Program-made: the position numbers and the translations under genes
Notes under the pieces: model-generated
Seen by the model: only the letters and a program-made list of their open reading frames with translations
What the model was told of the DNA's origin: nothing
Databases searched by the model: none
Source of the DNA: Gammaproteobacteria bacterium
Lineage (GTDB): Bacteria; Pseudomonadota; Gammaproteobacteria; GCA-001735895
Assembly: GCA_030066085.1 (NCBI GenBank)
Contig: JASJCI010000037.1
Location: 62,001 to 126,000, forward strand
DNA length: 64,000 bases
Direction of reading: 5' to 3'
Shown: in pieces, positions 35,243 through 42,888 of the stretch
Position numbering within the stretch: position 1 is the first letter of the stretch
Layout of the letters: the number at the start of each line of letters is the position of its first letter

Positions 35243-36850
35243 ATGCGGGGTTCTGATCTCGTAGCCCATAGCCTGGCCAGCGCCGGTGTCCGGGTAATCT
35301 TTTCCCTCTCCGGCAACCAGATCATGCCGATCTACGATGCCTGCATCGATGCCGGTATCCGCATCATTCATACCCGGCACGAGGGGGCCGCGGTGTACAT
35401 GGCCGAAGCCCATGCGCAACTCACCGGGCAGCCCGCGGTTGCCATGGTGACGGCCGGCCCCGGTTTTACCAGCAGTCTCGGACCCCTGTGTGCCGTGCGC
35501 GCCGCGGAAAGCCCGGTCCTGCTGATCAGCGGTGATTCGCCGCTGGCGGGCGACGGCAAGGGTTGTTTCCAGGAGCTCGACCAGGTCGGCATGTCGAGTT
35601 CGGTGACCAAGCTGTCGTTACGCGCCACCCGGGCCGAGAACCTGGGCTTCGATATCGCGCTGGGCCTGCGCGTGGCCGCTGCCGGTCGTCCGGGGCCGGT
35701 GCACCTGGCATTGCCGTTCGACCTGTTGCAGCAAAACCTGCAGGATCCGGTGTTGCCTGCGGCCGAAGATTTCCGGGCCGAGGTCATCGCGGCCGAGGCC
35801 GACGCGCTGCAGGGAATATGCGCATCGCTGGCGCGGGCCGAGCGACCGTTGATCCTGACGGGACCGGCGATGAATCCGACCCGTGCTCCCTGGCTGTTAC
35901 AACTGGCCGATGTTGTCGATACACCGGTGGTGGCGATGGAAAGTCCGCGCGGCCTGAAAGATCCCTGCCTCGGGAATTTTGCCAGCGTGCTTGCGCAGGC
36001 CGATGTGATCCTGCTGCTCGGCAAGATCGTCGACCACACGCTCGGCTTCGCTCAGCCGCCGGCGATCGCCGACGATTGTCGACTGATGGTGGTCGATCCG
36101 GACACCGATATGCTGGATCGCGCGCGGCGCGCGCTGGGCGCTCGCCTGCTGCGGGCACATCGCGCCGACGCCGGCGCCACCGCCCGCGCGTTGATCGCGA
36201 TGGCCCCGGGCGGCGGGGATCGCTCGCAGTGGCGCGCCCGGGTAGCGCAAGCCATGACAAGCAGGCCGGATGATATCGACGCAACCGGCAGTGAGCGCAT
36301 ACACCCCGCGTTACTTTGCGCCGCGGTGCAGAATTTCCTGCAACATGCGAAAGAGCCCGTGCTGATCATCGATGGTGGTGAATTCGGCCAGTGGGCACAG
36401 GCCTGTGTGACAGCCGAAACCCGCATAATCAACGGCCCGTCGGGTTGTATCGGCGGCTCGATCTGTTACGCGCTGGCGGCAAAGATTGCCCGCCCCGGGG
36501 CCACCGTGCTCGCGCTGCTCGGAGACGGCACGGCGGGATTTCATTTTTCCGAGTTCGAAACCGCGCATCGCTACGGGGTGAAATTTATTGCCGTTATCGG
36601 GCACGACGCGCGCTGGAATGCCGAGTACCTGATTCAGCAGCGGGATTTCGGCGAGGACCGAATCTACGAGTCTGAACTCGATCCGACCCGTTACGACCTG
36701 GCGGCGGCCGGTTTCGGCTGTCACGGCGAGCACGTGACCGATCCCGCGAAGCTCGACGCGGCGCTGCGGCGTGCCGCTGACAGCGTATTGCCGACCTGCC
36801 TCGTGTGCGAGATCGACGGTCAACCCGCCCCGTCGGCAGCAGGTCACTGA
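35243..36850 (+). CDS. ThDP-dependent enzyme, acetolactate synthase-like (first copy)
   Basis: The 535-residue protein has the three-domain fold of the acetolactate synthase/2-oxoacid decarboxylase family. The ThDP-activating Glu is in TRHEGAAVYMAEA (about residue 48). The pyrophosphate and Mg2+ motif reads LLGDGTAGFHFSEFETAHRY (about 420). It lacks the FAD-pocket signature I would need to call it a true AHAS, and no regulatory subunit lies nearby. In this operon it more likely decarboxylates or ligates a 2-oxo acid made by the FMN oxidase. It has a GGAG ribosome site. Confidence 0.85.
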   Translation: MRGSDLVAHSLASAGVRVIFSLSGNQIMPIYDACIDAGIRIIHTRHEGAAVYMAEAHAQLTGQPAVAMVTAGPGFTSSLGPLCAVRAAESPVLLISGDSPLAGDGKGCFQELDQVGMSSSVTKLSLRATRAENLGFDIALGLRVAAAGRPGPVHLALPFDLLQQNLQDPVLPAAEDFRAEVIAAEADALQGICASLARAERPLILTGPAMNPTRAPWLLQLADVVDTPVVAMESPRGLKDPCLGNFASVLAQADVILLLGKIVDHTLGFAQPPAIADDCRLMVVDPDTDMLDRARRALGARLLRAHRADAGATARALIAMAPGGGDRSQWRARVAQAMTSRPDDIDATGSERIHPALLCAAVQNFLQHAKEPVLIIDGGEFGQWAQACVTAETRIINGPSGCIGGSICYALAAKIARPGATVLALLGDGTAGFHFSEFETAHRYGVKFIAVIGHDARWNAEYLIQQRDFGEDRIYESELDPTRYDLAAAGFGCHGEHVTDPAKLDAALRRAADSVLPTCLVCEIDGQPAPSAAGH

Positions 36851-37077
36851 GCTGAAATCCCGCCGCTGGGCACAACCCCCGCTGATGTCTCGCTGGCCCC
36901 GGTGTCGAGGCTTGCGGATACCGCTTGCGGCCGCGGCAGCCGGCCTGGCAAGAGCCCGAGAGTCGAAATTCGAAGCGCGTCATGCTTCCGCTTGCAGTCG
37001 CTGTTCTTCGGCGACGCATCAGGATAGACTTGCGTGCCTGATTCAAGGTCGGCGCAGCAGCAGGAGTCGTCAGTCGC

Positions 37078-38217
37078 GTGAGTAACAGGATTTTCAGCAC
37101 GTCGGATGCGCGCAGGCTTGCCAGGCGACGCCTGCCGCGCATGATTTTCGACTTCATCGACGGCAGTGCCGGTGAAGAGCAATGTTCCCGGCTTAACGTC
37201 GACAAACTCGATGCCCTGCGACTGTTGCCCCGCGTGCTGGTCAACGTCGAGGGTCGCAAGCAGCAGAAATCACTGTTCGGACGTAGCTGGGGTCTGCCGT
37301 TCGGCATCGCGCCGATGGGCATGTGCAACCTGACCTGGCCGGGCGCCGACCTGATGCTCGCGGATGCCGCGCGCAAGTACGATATTCCCCTGGGCCTGTC
37401 GACCATGGCCTCGAGCAGTATCGAGGCCACCGGCGAACGCGTCGGCGACCGGGCCTGGTTTCAGCTCTATGTCGGCGAATCGGAAGCGGTCGCCAACCGC
37501 CTGCTCGAACGCGCCGAAAAGGCGGGGTTTACCCACATGATCCTGACCGTCGATGTCCCGATCATCGGTGTACGCCCGCGCGAGCAGCGCAACGGTTTCA
37601 AGTCGCCGTTTCGCATCGGGCCGCGCCAGTTGCTGGATTTTGCGCTGCACCCGCAGTGGTCGCTGACCACCCTCAGGACAGGTATGCCGAGGCTGGCCAA
37701 CGTCAATCTGCCCGGCGGCGAACAGCTGAAACGGGACGAGGCTCGTGGTTTGCTCGACTGGGATTACCTGGCGCGTTTACGCGCACGCTGGCCGGGCAAG
37801 CTGATCGTCAAGGGTGTGCTCGGCGGTGAGGATTCGATTCGCATCCGCGACGCCGGGGCAGATGCCATTTGCGTTTCCAATCACGGCGGTCGGCAGTTCG
37901 ACAGTTCACCCGCGGCGATCGAAATGCTGCCGCTTGTGCGCCAAGCGGTTGGCCCAGACTATCCGCTGTTGTTCGACAGTGGCGTGCGCAGTGGGGAAGG
38001 GGTCATGAAAGTACTGGCACTGGGCGCCGATTTTGTCCTGATTGGCCGCCCCTTCCTGTATGCCATGGGTGCGGGCGGCTACGCCGGCCTGTGCGAATTG
38101 ATCGAGATGCTGCGCAACCAGATCGATATCGGCCTGGCGCAGATCGGTTGTCCCGATGTCGAGGACCTGGATTCGAGTTATGTGCTGGACGAATCGAAGG
38201 GGGTGAACGCTAGATGA
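37078..38217 (+). CDS. FMN-dependent alpha-hydroxy-acid oxidase/dehydrogenase (LldD family)
   Basis: The 379-residue protein, with a GTG start, is a TIM-barrel flavoprotein of the L-lactate/mandelate dehydrogenase family. Visible elements are IAPMGMCNLTWPGAD, TMASSSIEATGERVGD, the YVG strand, LIVKGVLGGEDSIR with the flavin lysine, and the catalytic SNHGGRQFDSS with His. It would oxidise a 2-hydroxy acid to a 2-oxo acid, feeding the flanking ThDP enzymes as in the mandelate pathway. The substrate may be sulfolactate or another 3-substituted lactate. Its stop overlaps the next start (ATGA). Confidence 0.9.
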   Translation: MSNRIFSTSDARRLARRRLPRMIFDFIDGSAGEEQCSRLNVDKLDALRLLPRVLVNVEGRKQQKSLFGRSWGLPFGIAPMGMCNLTWPGADLMLADAARKYDIPLGLSTMASSSIEATGERVGDRAWFQLYVGESEAVANRLLERAEKAGFTHMILTVDVPIIGVRPREQRNGFKSPFRIGPRQLLDFALHPQWSLTTLRTGMPRLANVNLPGGEQLKRDEARGLLDWDYLARLRARWPGKLIVKGVLGGEDSIRIRDAGADAICVSNHGGRQFDSSPAAIEMLPLVRQAVGPDYPLLFDSGVRSGEGVMKVLALGADFVLIGRPFLYAMGAGGYAGLCELIEMLRNQIDIGLAQIGCPDVEDLDSSYVLDESKGVNAR

Positions 38218-39914
38218 AGGTTCGCGGCGGCATGCTGCTTGCGCGCGCTTTCCAGGAAAAGGGCGTAACGCAGGTGTTCACCCTCAGCGGCGGCTTCTGC
38301 AACCCGGCGCTGGAAGGTTTCATGGAGTGTGGTATCCCGGTGGTCAATGCGCCGCACGAGCAGGTAGCCGGTCATCTCGCCGATGGCTACACGCGAATCA
38401 CTCGCCGCCCGGCGGTGTGCCTGGTAGGCCCCGAGGGTTTCGCCAACGCCGTGCCGGCGATGATGGAAGCCTGGGGCGAACGTTCGCCGGTGATATTCGT
38501 GACCGGATCGAGCACGCTCAAACGCCAGGGCAGCGGTGGTTTCAAGGAAATCGACGATGTCAGTATCGCCGCGCCGCTGACCAAGTACAGTGTCTCGATC
38601 ACGGATGGCGAGCGGATTTCGGAGTTCGTCGACCGCGCCTGGAAAATTGCGCTGTCGGGATATCCGGGTGCCGTGCACCTGAGCCTGCCGGTCGATATCA
38701 TGTTCAGCTCTTACGACGCGGATGCCATGCGCAACGAACGGCCGTGGGATCGAGGGGCGGGCCGGGTTGCGCGCGCCTGGCCCTGTCCGCGGGATCTCGA
38801 AACCGTGCTGGAGCTGGTGCGCGCTGCGCGCAAGCCGGTAATCATCGGTGGTCACGGCGTCTGGTGGGCCGGCGCCGAGGAGCAACTCGAAGCCAGCGCG
38901 CGGCGGCTCAATATCCCGGTATTCAACGTGCCCTACCACCAGAAACTGCTGTCCGAGGCAAGCGACGTCTACATGGGGCTGGCCGACGTGCACCAGTACC
39001 ATCCGTCGCGCCGGGTGCTGCAGGAATGCGACCTGGTGCTGATGGTTGGCGCACGGCTCGACAACCAGATGAATTTCGGTAACCCGCCCCTGTTTCCGGC
39101 AGGCACCCGGCTCGTCTGCATCAACGGTTCGCCGGAAGAAATCGAGCACAACCGCGCCGCCGACCTGAACCTGCTGTCCGATCCCGGGGCGTTTTTCGAT
39201 GCGCTCGCCGAACTCGAACCGCTCTCGCCGGACTGGCTCGAGACCAACCGTGAATGGCGCGCGGCGTGGGTCGACGAGATGCTGGCCGACATACCCGCGC
39301 TGGCAGACGACCGCATCCATCCGCTCGCGCTCGCGCTCGACGTGCAGGCGGCGATGCGCGACGACGACTGGCTCGTAATCGACGGCGGCAACACGCACTT
39401 CTGGTCCGAGATCGCGGTCAACATCGCCGGCCATCGTGGTCTGCGGCTCGGCAACGTGCTGCACCCCGGCACTTTCAGCATGCTCGGCGTCGGCGTGGCG
39501 TTCGCCGCCGCGGCCTGTATCGACGATTCGTCCCGCCGGCTGGTGGTCATCAGCGGCGATGGCGCCTTCCTCTCCGGCGGCTCGAGCATCGAGGCGGCAT
39601 TCCAGGAAAACCTGCCGATTGTCGTCGTGATCGACAACAACGGCGGCCTCGACTGCATATCCCAGCAACAGGAGCGCCTGTTCGAAAACGGCCGGCATTT
39701 CGCCACCGACTTTCGTGATATTCCGTTCCACGGCATGTTCGAGGGGCTCGGCGGTCACGGCGAACTGGTCGAGCGCCGTGCCGACCTGGTGCCGGCAATC
39801 GAACGCGCGCTGGCCAGCGGCAAGACCGCCTGTGTCAACGTCAGGACGGTGGGGCATATCAGTCCGATCGTACTGGCCACCACCAGCAAGCGCGACAAGG
39901 CGTCGATCGAGTAA
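38214..39914 (+). CDS. ThDP-dependent enzyme (second copy)
   Basis: The 566-residue protein belongs to the ThDP decarboxylase/lyase family, with Glu in NAPHEQVAGHLADGYTR (about residue 47) and the GDGAFLSGGSSIEAAFQ motif (about 448). It clearly differs from the first copy in length and N-terminus (MLLARAFQEKGVTQVFTLSGG). Its four-base overlap with the FMN oxidase and two-base gap to the following gene show a shared transcript. Possible roles are 2-oxoacid decarboxylase, sulfopyruvate-type decarboxylase or a carboligase. It does not look like Xsc. Confidence 0.85.
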   Translation: MKVRGGMLLARAFQEKGVTQVFTLSGGFCNPALEGFMECGIPVVNAPHEQVAGHLADGYTRITRRPAVCLVGPEGFANAVPAMMEAWGERSPVIFVTGSSTLKRQGSGGFKEIDDVSIAAPLTKYSVSITDGERISEFVDRAWKIALSGYPGAVHLSLPVDIMFSSYDADAMRNERPWDRGAGRVARAWPCPRDLETVLELVRAARKPVIIGGHGVWWAGAEEQLEASARRLNIPVFNVPYHQKLLSEASDVYMGLADVHQYHPSRRVLQECDLVLMVGARLDNQMNFGNPPLFPAGTRLVCINGSPEEIEHNRAADLNLLSDPGAFFDALAELEPLSPDWLETNREWRAAWVDEMLADIPALADDRIHPLALALDVQAAMRDDDWLVIDGGNTHFWSEIAVNIAGHRGLRLGNVLHPGTFSMLGVGVAFAAAACIDDSSRRLVVISGDGAFLSGGSSIEAAFQENLPIVVVIDNNGGLDCISQQQERLFENGRHFATDFRDIPFHGMFEGLGGHGELVERRADLVPAIERALASGKTACVNVRTVGHISPIVLATTSKRDKASIE

Positions 39915-39915
39915 C

Positions 39916-40260
39916 ATGGCGACCCTGTCCTCGCACGTCCTCGACTCGCTGCGCGGTACCCACGCGGCGGGTATTCGCTGCGCGTTGTACCGCATCGACG
40001 ATAACACCCGGGTGCCGGTGTTCGAGGTCGGCGCCGACGCGGAGGGACGAATATCGCGCGCGCTGGAGTTCGCCGCCGGGGTCGCCGAGGCCGAGTTCGA
40101 ACTCGTGCTGCATGCCGCGAGCTATTTCGCTGACCAGGGCCTGGATGCGACGGGCTGCGTGCGTGAGGTAGTCCTTCGATTTCACGCCGCACAAGGTGGT
40201 CGCTATCACCTGCCGGTCATGCTTGCGCCCCATTCCTACTCGACCTGGTGGTCGGACTGA
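39916..40260 (+). CDS. Transthyretin-like / 5-hydroxyisourate hydrolase-like protein
   Basis: The 114-residue protein aligns with HIU hydrolases: LSSHVLDSLRGTHAAGI at the start (His7), an Arg in DAEGRIS, and the C-terminal RYHLPVMLAPHSYSTWW with the active-site His. The family's diagnostic C-terminal Tyr-Arg-Gly-Ser is replaced by Trp-Trp-Ser-Asp. No uricase or OHCU decarboxylase gene is present. It may therefore hydrolyse a different cyclic amide or ureide formed in this pathway. Confidence 0.8.
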   Translation: MATLSSHVLDSLRGTHAAGIRCALYRIDDNTRVPVFEVGADAEGRISRALEFAAGVAEAEFELVLHAASYFADQGLDATGCVREVVLRFHAAQGGRYHLPVMLAPHSYSTWWSD

Positions 40261-40265
40261 CGCGC

Positions 40266-41387
40266 GTGGGCGCGGCGAAACTCAGCGTATCGCGCCGCCA
40301 GCGGGCTACCCCCTATACCCCGCGCGTAACGGCGCTGGGGGTAACCGACTTTTCCGTCGTCAATCATACGATCCTGCCCAAGGGCTTCGGCCGCAGCGTC
40401 GCCGAGGACTACTGGCATCTGCGTTCGGCGGTCCAGCTGTGGGACGTCGGCTGCCAGCGGCAGGTCGAAGTCAGCGGCCGCGACGCGGCGCGCCTGGTGC
40501 AGTACCTGACGCCGCGCGATCTTACCGCCGCCGAGGTCGGTCAGTGCCTGTACGCGCCGCTGATCGACGACGATGCCGGCATGCTCAATGATCCGATCAT
40601 CCTCAAGCTGGCCGAGGATCGCTTCTGGTTGTCGATCGCGGATGCCGACATCCTGCTGTGGGTCCGCGGTCTTGCCCACGGCATGGGCTTCGAGGCGGAG
40701 ATCGACGAACCGGATGTCTGGCCACTGGCGGTGCAGGGCCCGCGGGCGGTCGAACTCGCCAGCCGGGTGTTCGGCGATGTGCTGCGCGACCTGCCTTTCT
40801 TTCGCTTCGTGCCGGTAACGTTTGCCGAGCGGCCCTTGCTGGTGGCGCGCAGCGGCTACAGCCTGCAGGGCGGCTTCGAAATCTACGTCGATGGCTTCGA
40901 CCGCGGCACGGCGGTGTGGGACGCGCTGTGGGCGGCGGGACGTGACCTGGATCTTGCCCCCGGATCCCCCAACCTGATCGAACGCATCGAGAGCGGGCTT
41001 TTGTCCTACGGTAACGAAATGACGCGCGCGAACAATCCGCTCGAATGCAACCTCGATCGATTCTGCCGGCTCGACGGCGCGATCGATTGCATCGGGCTAG
41101 ACGCGCTGCGGCGTATTGCCGAAGCCGGCCCCGAACGCCGGATCCGCGGCCTGCGTTTCGACGGCGATCCCTGTCCGCCATGCCAGCACCCGTGGCCGCT
41201 GCGGGTGGACGGCGGCTACGCCGGGCAGGTGACCTCGGCGATCTGGTCGCCGCGATTTGAACAAAATGTCGCGCTTGCTATGCTTGAACGCACACACTGG
41301 GACGAGGGCACCCCGGTTTCGATCGAATGCGGCGATGGTTCGCTGCGCCGCGGCGAGGTTTGCGACCTGCCCATGGAGGAAACTTGA
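40266..41387 (+). CDS. DmdA-like tetrahydrofolate-dependent demethylase (GcvT family)
   Basis: The 373-residue protein is recognisably closer to DMSP demethylase DmdA than to glycine-cleavage T protein. It has an SRRQRATPYTP N-terminus, LWDVGCQRQVEVSGRD, MLNDPIILKL, LARSGYSLQGGFEIYVDG (read in part as ARSGYSLQGGFEIYVDG), PNLIERIESGLLSYGNEM and the end EVCDLPME. DmdA moves a methyl group from DMSP to tetrahydrofolate. The GTG at 40266 gives the same N-terminal length as the SAR11 enzyme. A GTG at 40248 is also possible. The tyrosine before the NHMLLP motif of DmdA is Val here (VVNHTILP), so the substrate may differ. Confidence 0.85.
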   Translation: MGAAKLSVSRRQRATPYTPRVTALGVTDFSVVNHTILPKGFGRSVAEDYWHLRSAVQLWDVGCQRQVEVSGRDAARLVQYLTPRDLTAAEVGQCLYAPLIDDDAGMLNDPIILKLAEDRFWLSIADADILLWVRGLAHGMGFEAEIDEPDVWPLAVQGPRAVELASRVFGDVLRDLPFFRFVPVTFAERPLLVARSGYSLQGGFEIYVDGFDRGTAVWDALWAAGRDLDLAPGSPNLIERIESGLLSYGNEMTRANNPLECNLDRFCRLDGAIDCIGLDALRRIAEAGPERRIRGLRFDGDPCPPCQHPWPLRVDGGYAGQVTSAIWSPRFEQNVALAMLERTHWDEGTPVSIECGDGSLRRGEVCDLPMEET

Positions 41388-42211
41388 GCGCGATCAAGAC
41401 GATGAAGCTCTACCAGCACGTCGAGCGCATTTACCGGGAGCTGGGAGAACTGGGCAAGAACGCGGATGATCCGCTAACGGTCGAGGAACTCAGCGCGTTC
41501 GACCAGCTGCACTATCACGGCACCCAGGCGCTCGATATCGCGATGGCAATGGTCGGGGTCGAAGGCGAGCCGCGCTGGCTGGAGATCGGTTCGGGTCTCG
41601 GCGGTCCGGCGCGCTACCTCGCCGCCTACAGTGATGCCCGTGTCACCGCGCTCGAATTGCAGGCCGATCAGCACGAAATTGCCACCAGCCTGACCGCGCG
41701 TTGCGGGCTCGCCGACAGGGTCGAGCACGTGCGTGGCGATATCCTCGACTTCGAGCGTCCCGAGGGTAGTTACGATGCGATCCTGAGCTGGCTGTCGCTG
41801 TACCACATCAAGTATCGTCCGCTGCTGCTGGAGCGCTGCCGGCAGTTACTGGCACCGGGCGGCCGGTTTTACACCGAGGACCTGACCGCGCGGCGCGATA
41901 TCGACGAAGCGCACATGCAGGAACTGGAACGCGATCTGTACGCGATCACGCTGCGCCGCATCGACCAGTACCGGCAAGACCTGGAGAACGCCGGCTTCGT
42001 GGTCGAGACCTGCCAGAGCATGAGCTCGAGCTGGGCCGAGTTCGTGCGCGTGCGGCTGGCGAAATTTCGCGCTGACCGCGCCCGCCACCTGCGCGTGCAC
42101 GGCGAGGCGGCGGTCAATGCGATGACCGACTTTTATTCCGCCGTCAATCGCCATTTCCAGGCGGGCAGGCTCGGCGGGCTCAGACTGTGCGCGGTAAAAC
42201 CGGGAGATTAA
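41384..42211 (+). CDS. Class I SAM-dependent methyltransferase
   Basis: The protein of 275 residues carries the SAM-binding motif WLEIGSGLGGPARYLA (about residues 62-77), the acidic ALELQ strand end, and motif III-like LLAPGGRFYTEDLT. The TTG start overlaps the DmdA-like stop and has GGAGGA just upstream. An ATG at 41402 is the alternative. The acceptor is unknown. Sitting directly after a demethylase, it could methylate a pathway intermediate or accept methyl equivalents from the same pool. Confidence 0.85.
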   Translation: MSAIKTMKLYQHVERIYRELGELGKNADDPLTVEELSAFDQLHYHGTQALDIAMAMVGVEGEPRWLEIGSGLGGPARYLAAYSDARVTALELQADQHEIATSLTARCGLADRVEHVRGDILDFERPEGSYDAILSWLSLYHIKYRPLLLERCRQLLAPGGRFYTEDLTARRDIDEAHMQELERDLYAITLRRIDQYRQDLENAGFVVETCQSMSSSWAEFVRVRLAKFRADRARHLRVHGEAAVNAMTDFYSAVNRHFQAGRLGGLRLCAVKPGD

Positions 42212-42216
42212 CCGAC

Positions 42217-42888
42217 ATGAGCGACTGGAAGCACGCCTACCGATCCTTTTACTACGAGACCGCCGATGAGCCCGAGGACATCCGCCTCGATCCCGCGCGC
42301 ACCGCGCTGCTGGTGATCGATATCCAGAATACCTACATGGAGGTCGATCCCGACCCGGTCGAGGCCGAACGCTGGGCAGCGTTTCGTCGGCGCATGAACG
42401 ACCAGGTAATCCCGGGTACCGGCGAGCTGATCGCAGCCTGTCGCGAGCGCGGCGTCGAGATCATCTTCGCGCGTATCGCCTGCCTCAAACCGGACGGGCG
42501 CGACCGCTCGCTGAGCCAGAAAAAACCGGGCTTCAACTACCTGCTGTTGCCGAAGGACCGCCACGACAGCCAGATCGTGCCCGAGCTGACGCCGCAACAG
42601 GATGACATCGTCGTGGTCAAAACCACCGACAGCGCGCTGACCGGCACCAACCTGCGCCTGGTGCTGCGCAACATGGAAATCAGCGACGTGATCGTTGCCG
42701 GTATCTTTACCGATCAGTGCGTCAGTTCGACCGTCCGCAGCCTGGCCGACGAAAGTTTCGGCGTGGTCGTGGTCGAGGACTGTTGCGCGGCGGCGACCGA
42801 CGAGCTGCACCTGAACGAGCTGCGATCGATCAACATGATCTACTGCCATGTCGTGCAGTCGGAAGACGTGAGGGATTTTCTTGCCTGA
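42217..42888 (+). CDS. Isochorismatase-family cysteine hydrolase
   Basis: The 223-residue protein has the family's catalytic triad: Asp in LLVIDIQNTYMEVD (about residue 35), Lys in VVVKTTDSALTGTN (about 130) and Cys in FTDQCVSSTVRSLAD (about 168). This family includes N-carbamoylsarcosine amidase, biuret hydrolase and ureidoacrylate hydrolase, so C-N bond hydrolysis is the likeliest reaction. It starts five bases after the methyltransferase and overlaps the next gene by eight bases. Confidence 0.88.
   Translation: MSDWKHAYRSFYYETADEPEDIRLDPARTALLVIDIQNTYMEVDPDPVEAERWAAFRRRMNDQVIPGTGELIAACRERGVEIIFARIACLKPDGRDRSLSQKKPGFNYLLLPKDRHDSQIVPELTPQQDDIVVVKTTDSALTGTNLRLVLRNMEISDVIVAGIFTDQCVSSTVRSLADESFGVVVVEDCCAAATDELHLNELRSINMIYCHVVQSEDVRDFLA

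Noticed and set aside
35243-39914. Assignment of the ThDP enzymes as Xsc (sulfoacetaldehyde acetyltransferase) or ComDE
   Set aside because: The N-terminal sequences do not match Xsc as I know it. ComDE are two short subunits, while both proteins here are full-length. No pta gene is adjacent.
38178-40007. 609-residue minus-strand open frame opposite the second ThDP gene
   Set aside because: It is the complementary-frame shadow of a well-supported ThDP enzyme in GC-rich DNA. Its product is low-complexity and has no recognisable domain or ribosome site.
41327-41384. Upstream ATG start for the methyltransferase
   Set aside because: It lies well inside the DmdA-like gene with no ribosome site. 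TTG at 41384 has GGAGGA directly upstream.
40266-41387. Annotation as glycine cleavage T protein (gcvT)
   Set aside because: No gcvH or gcvP is nearby, and the whole-length pattern follows DmdA rather than GcvT.
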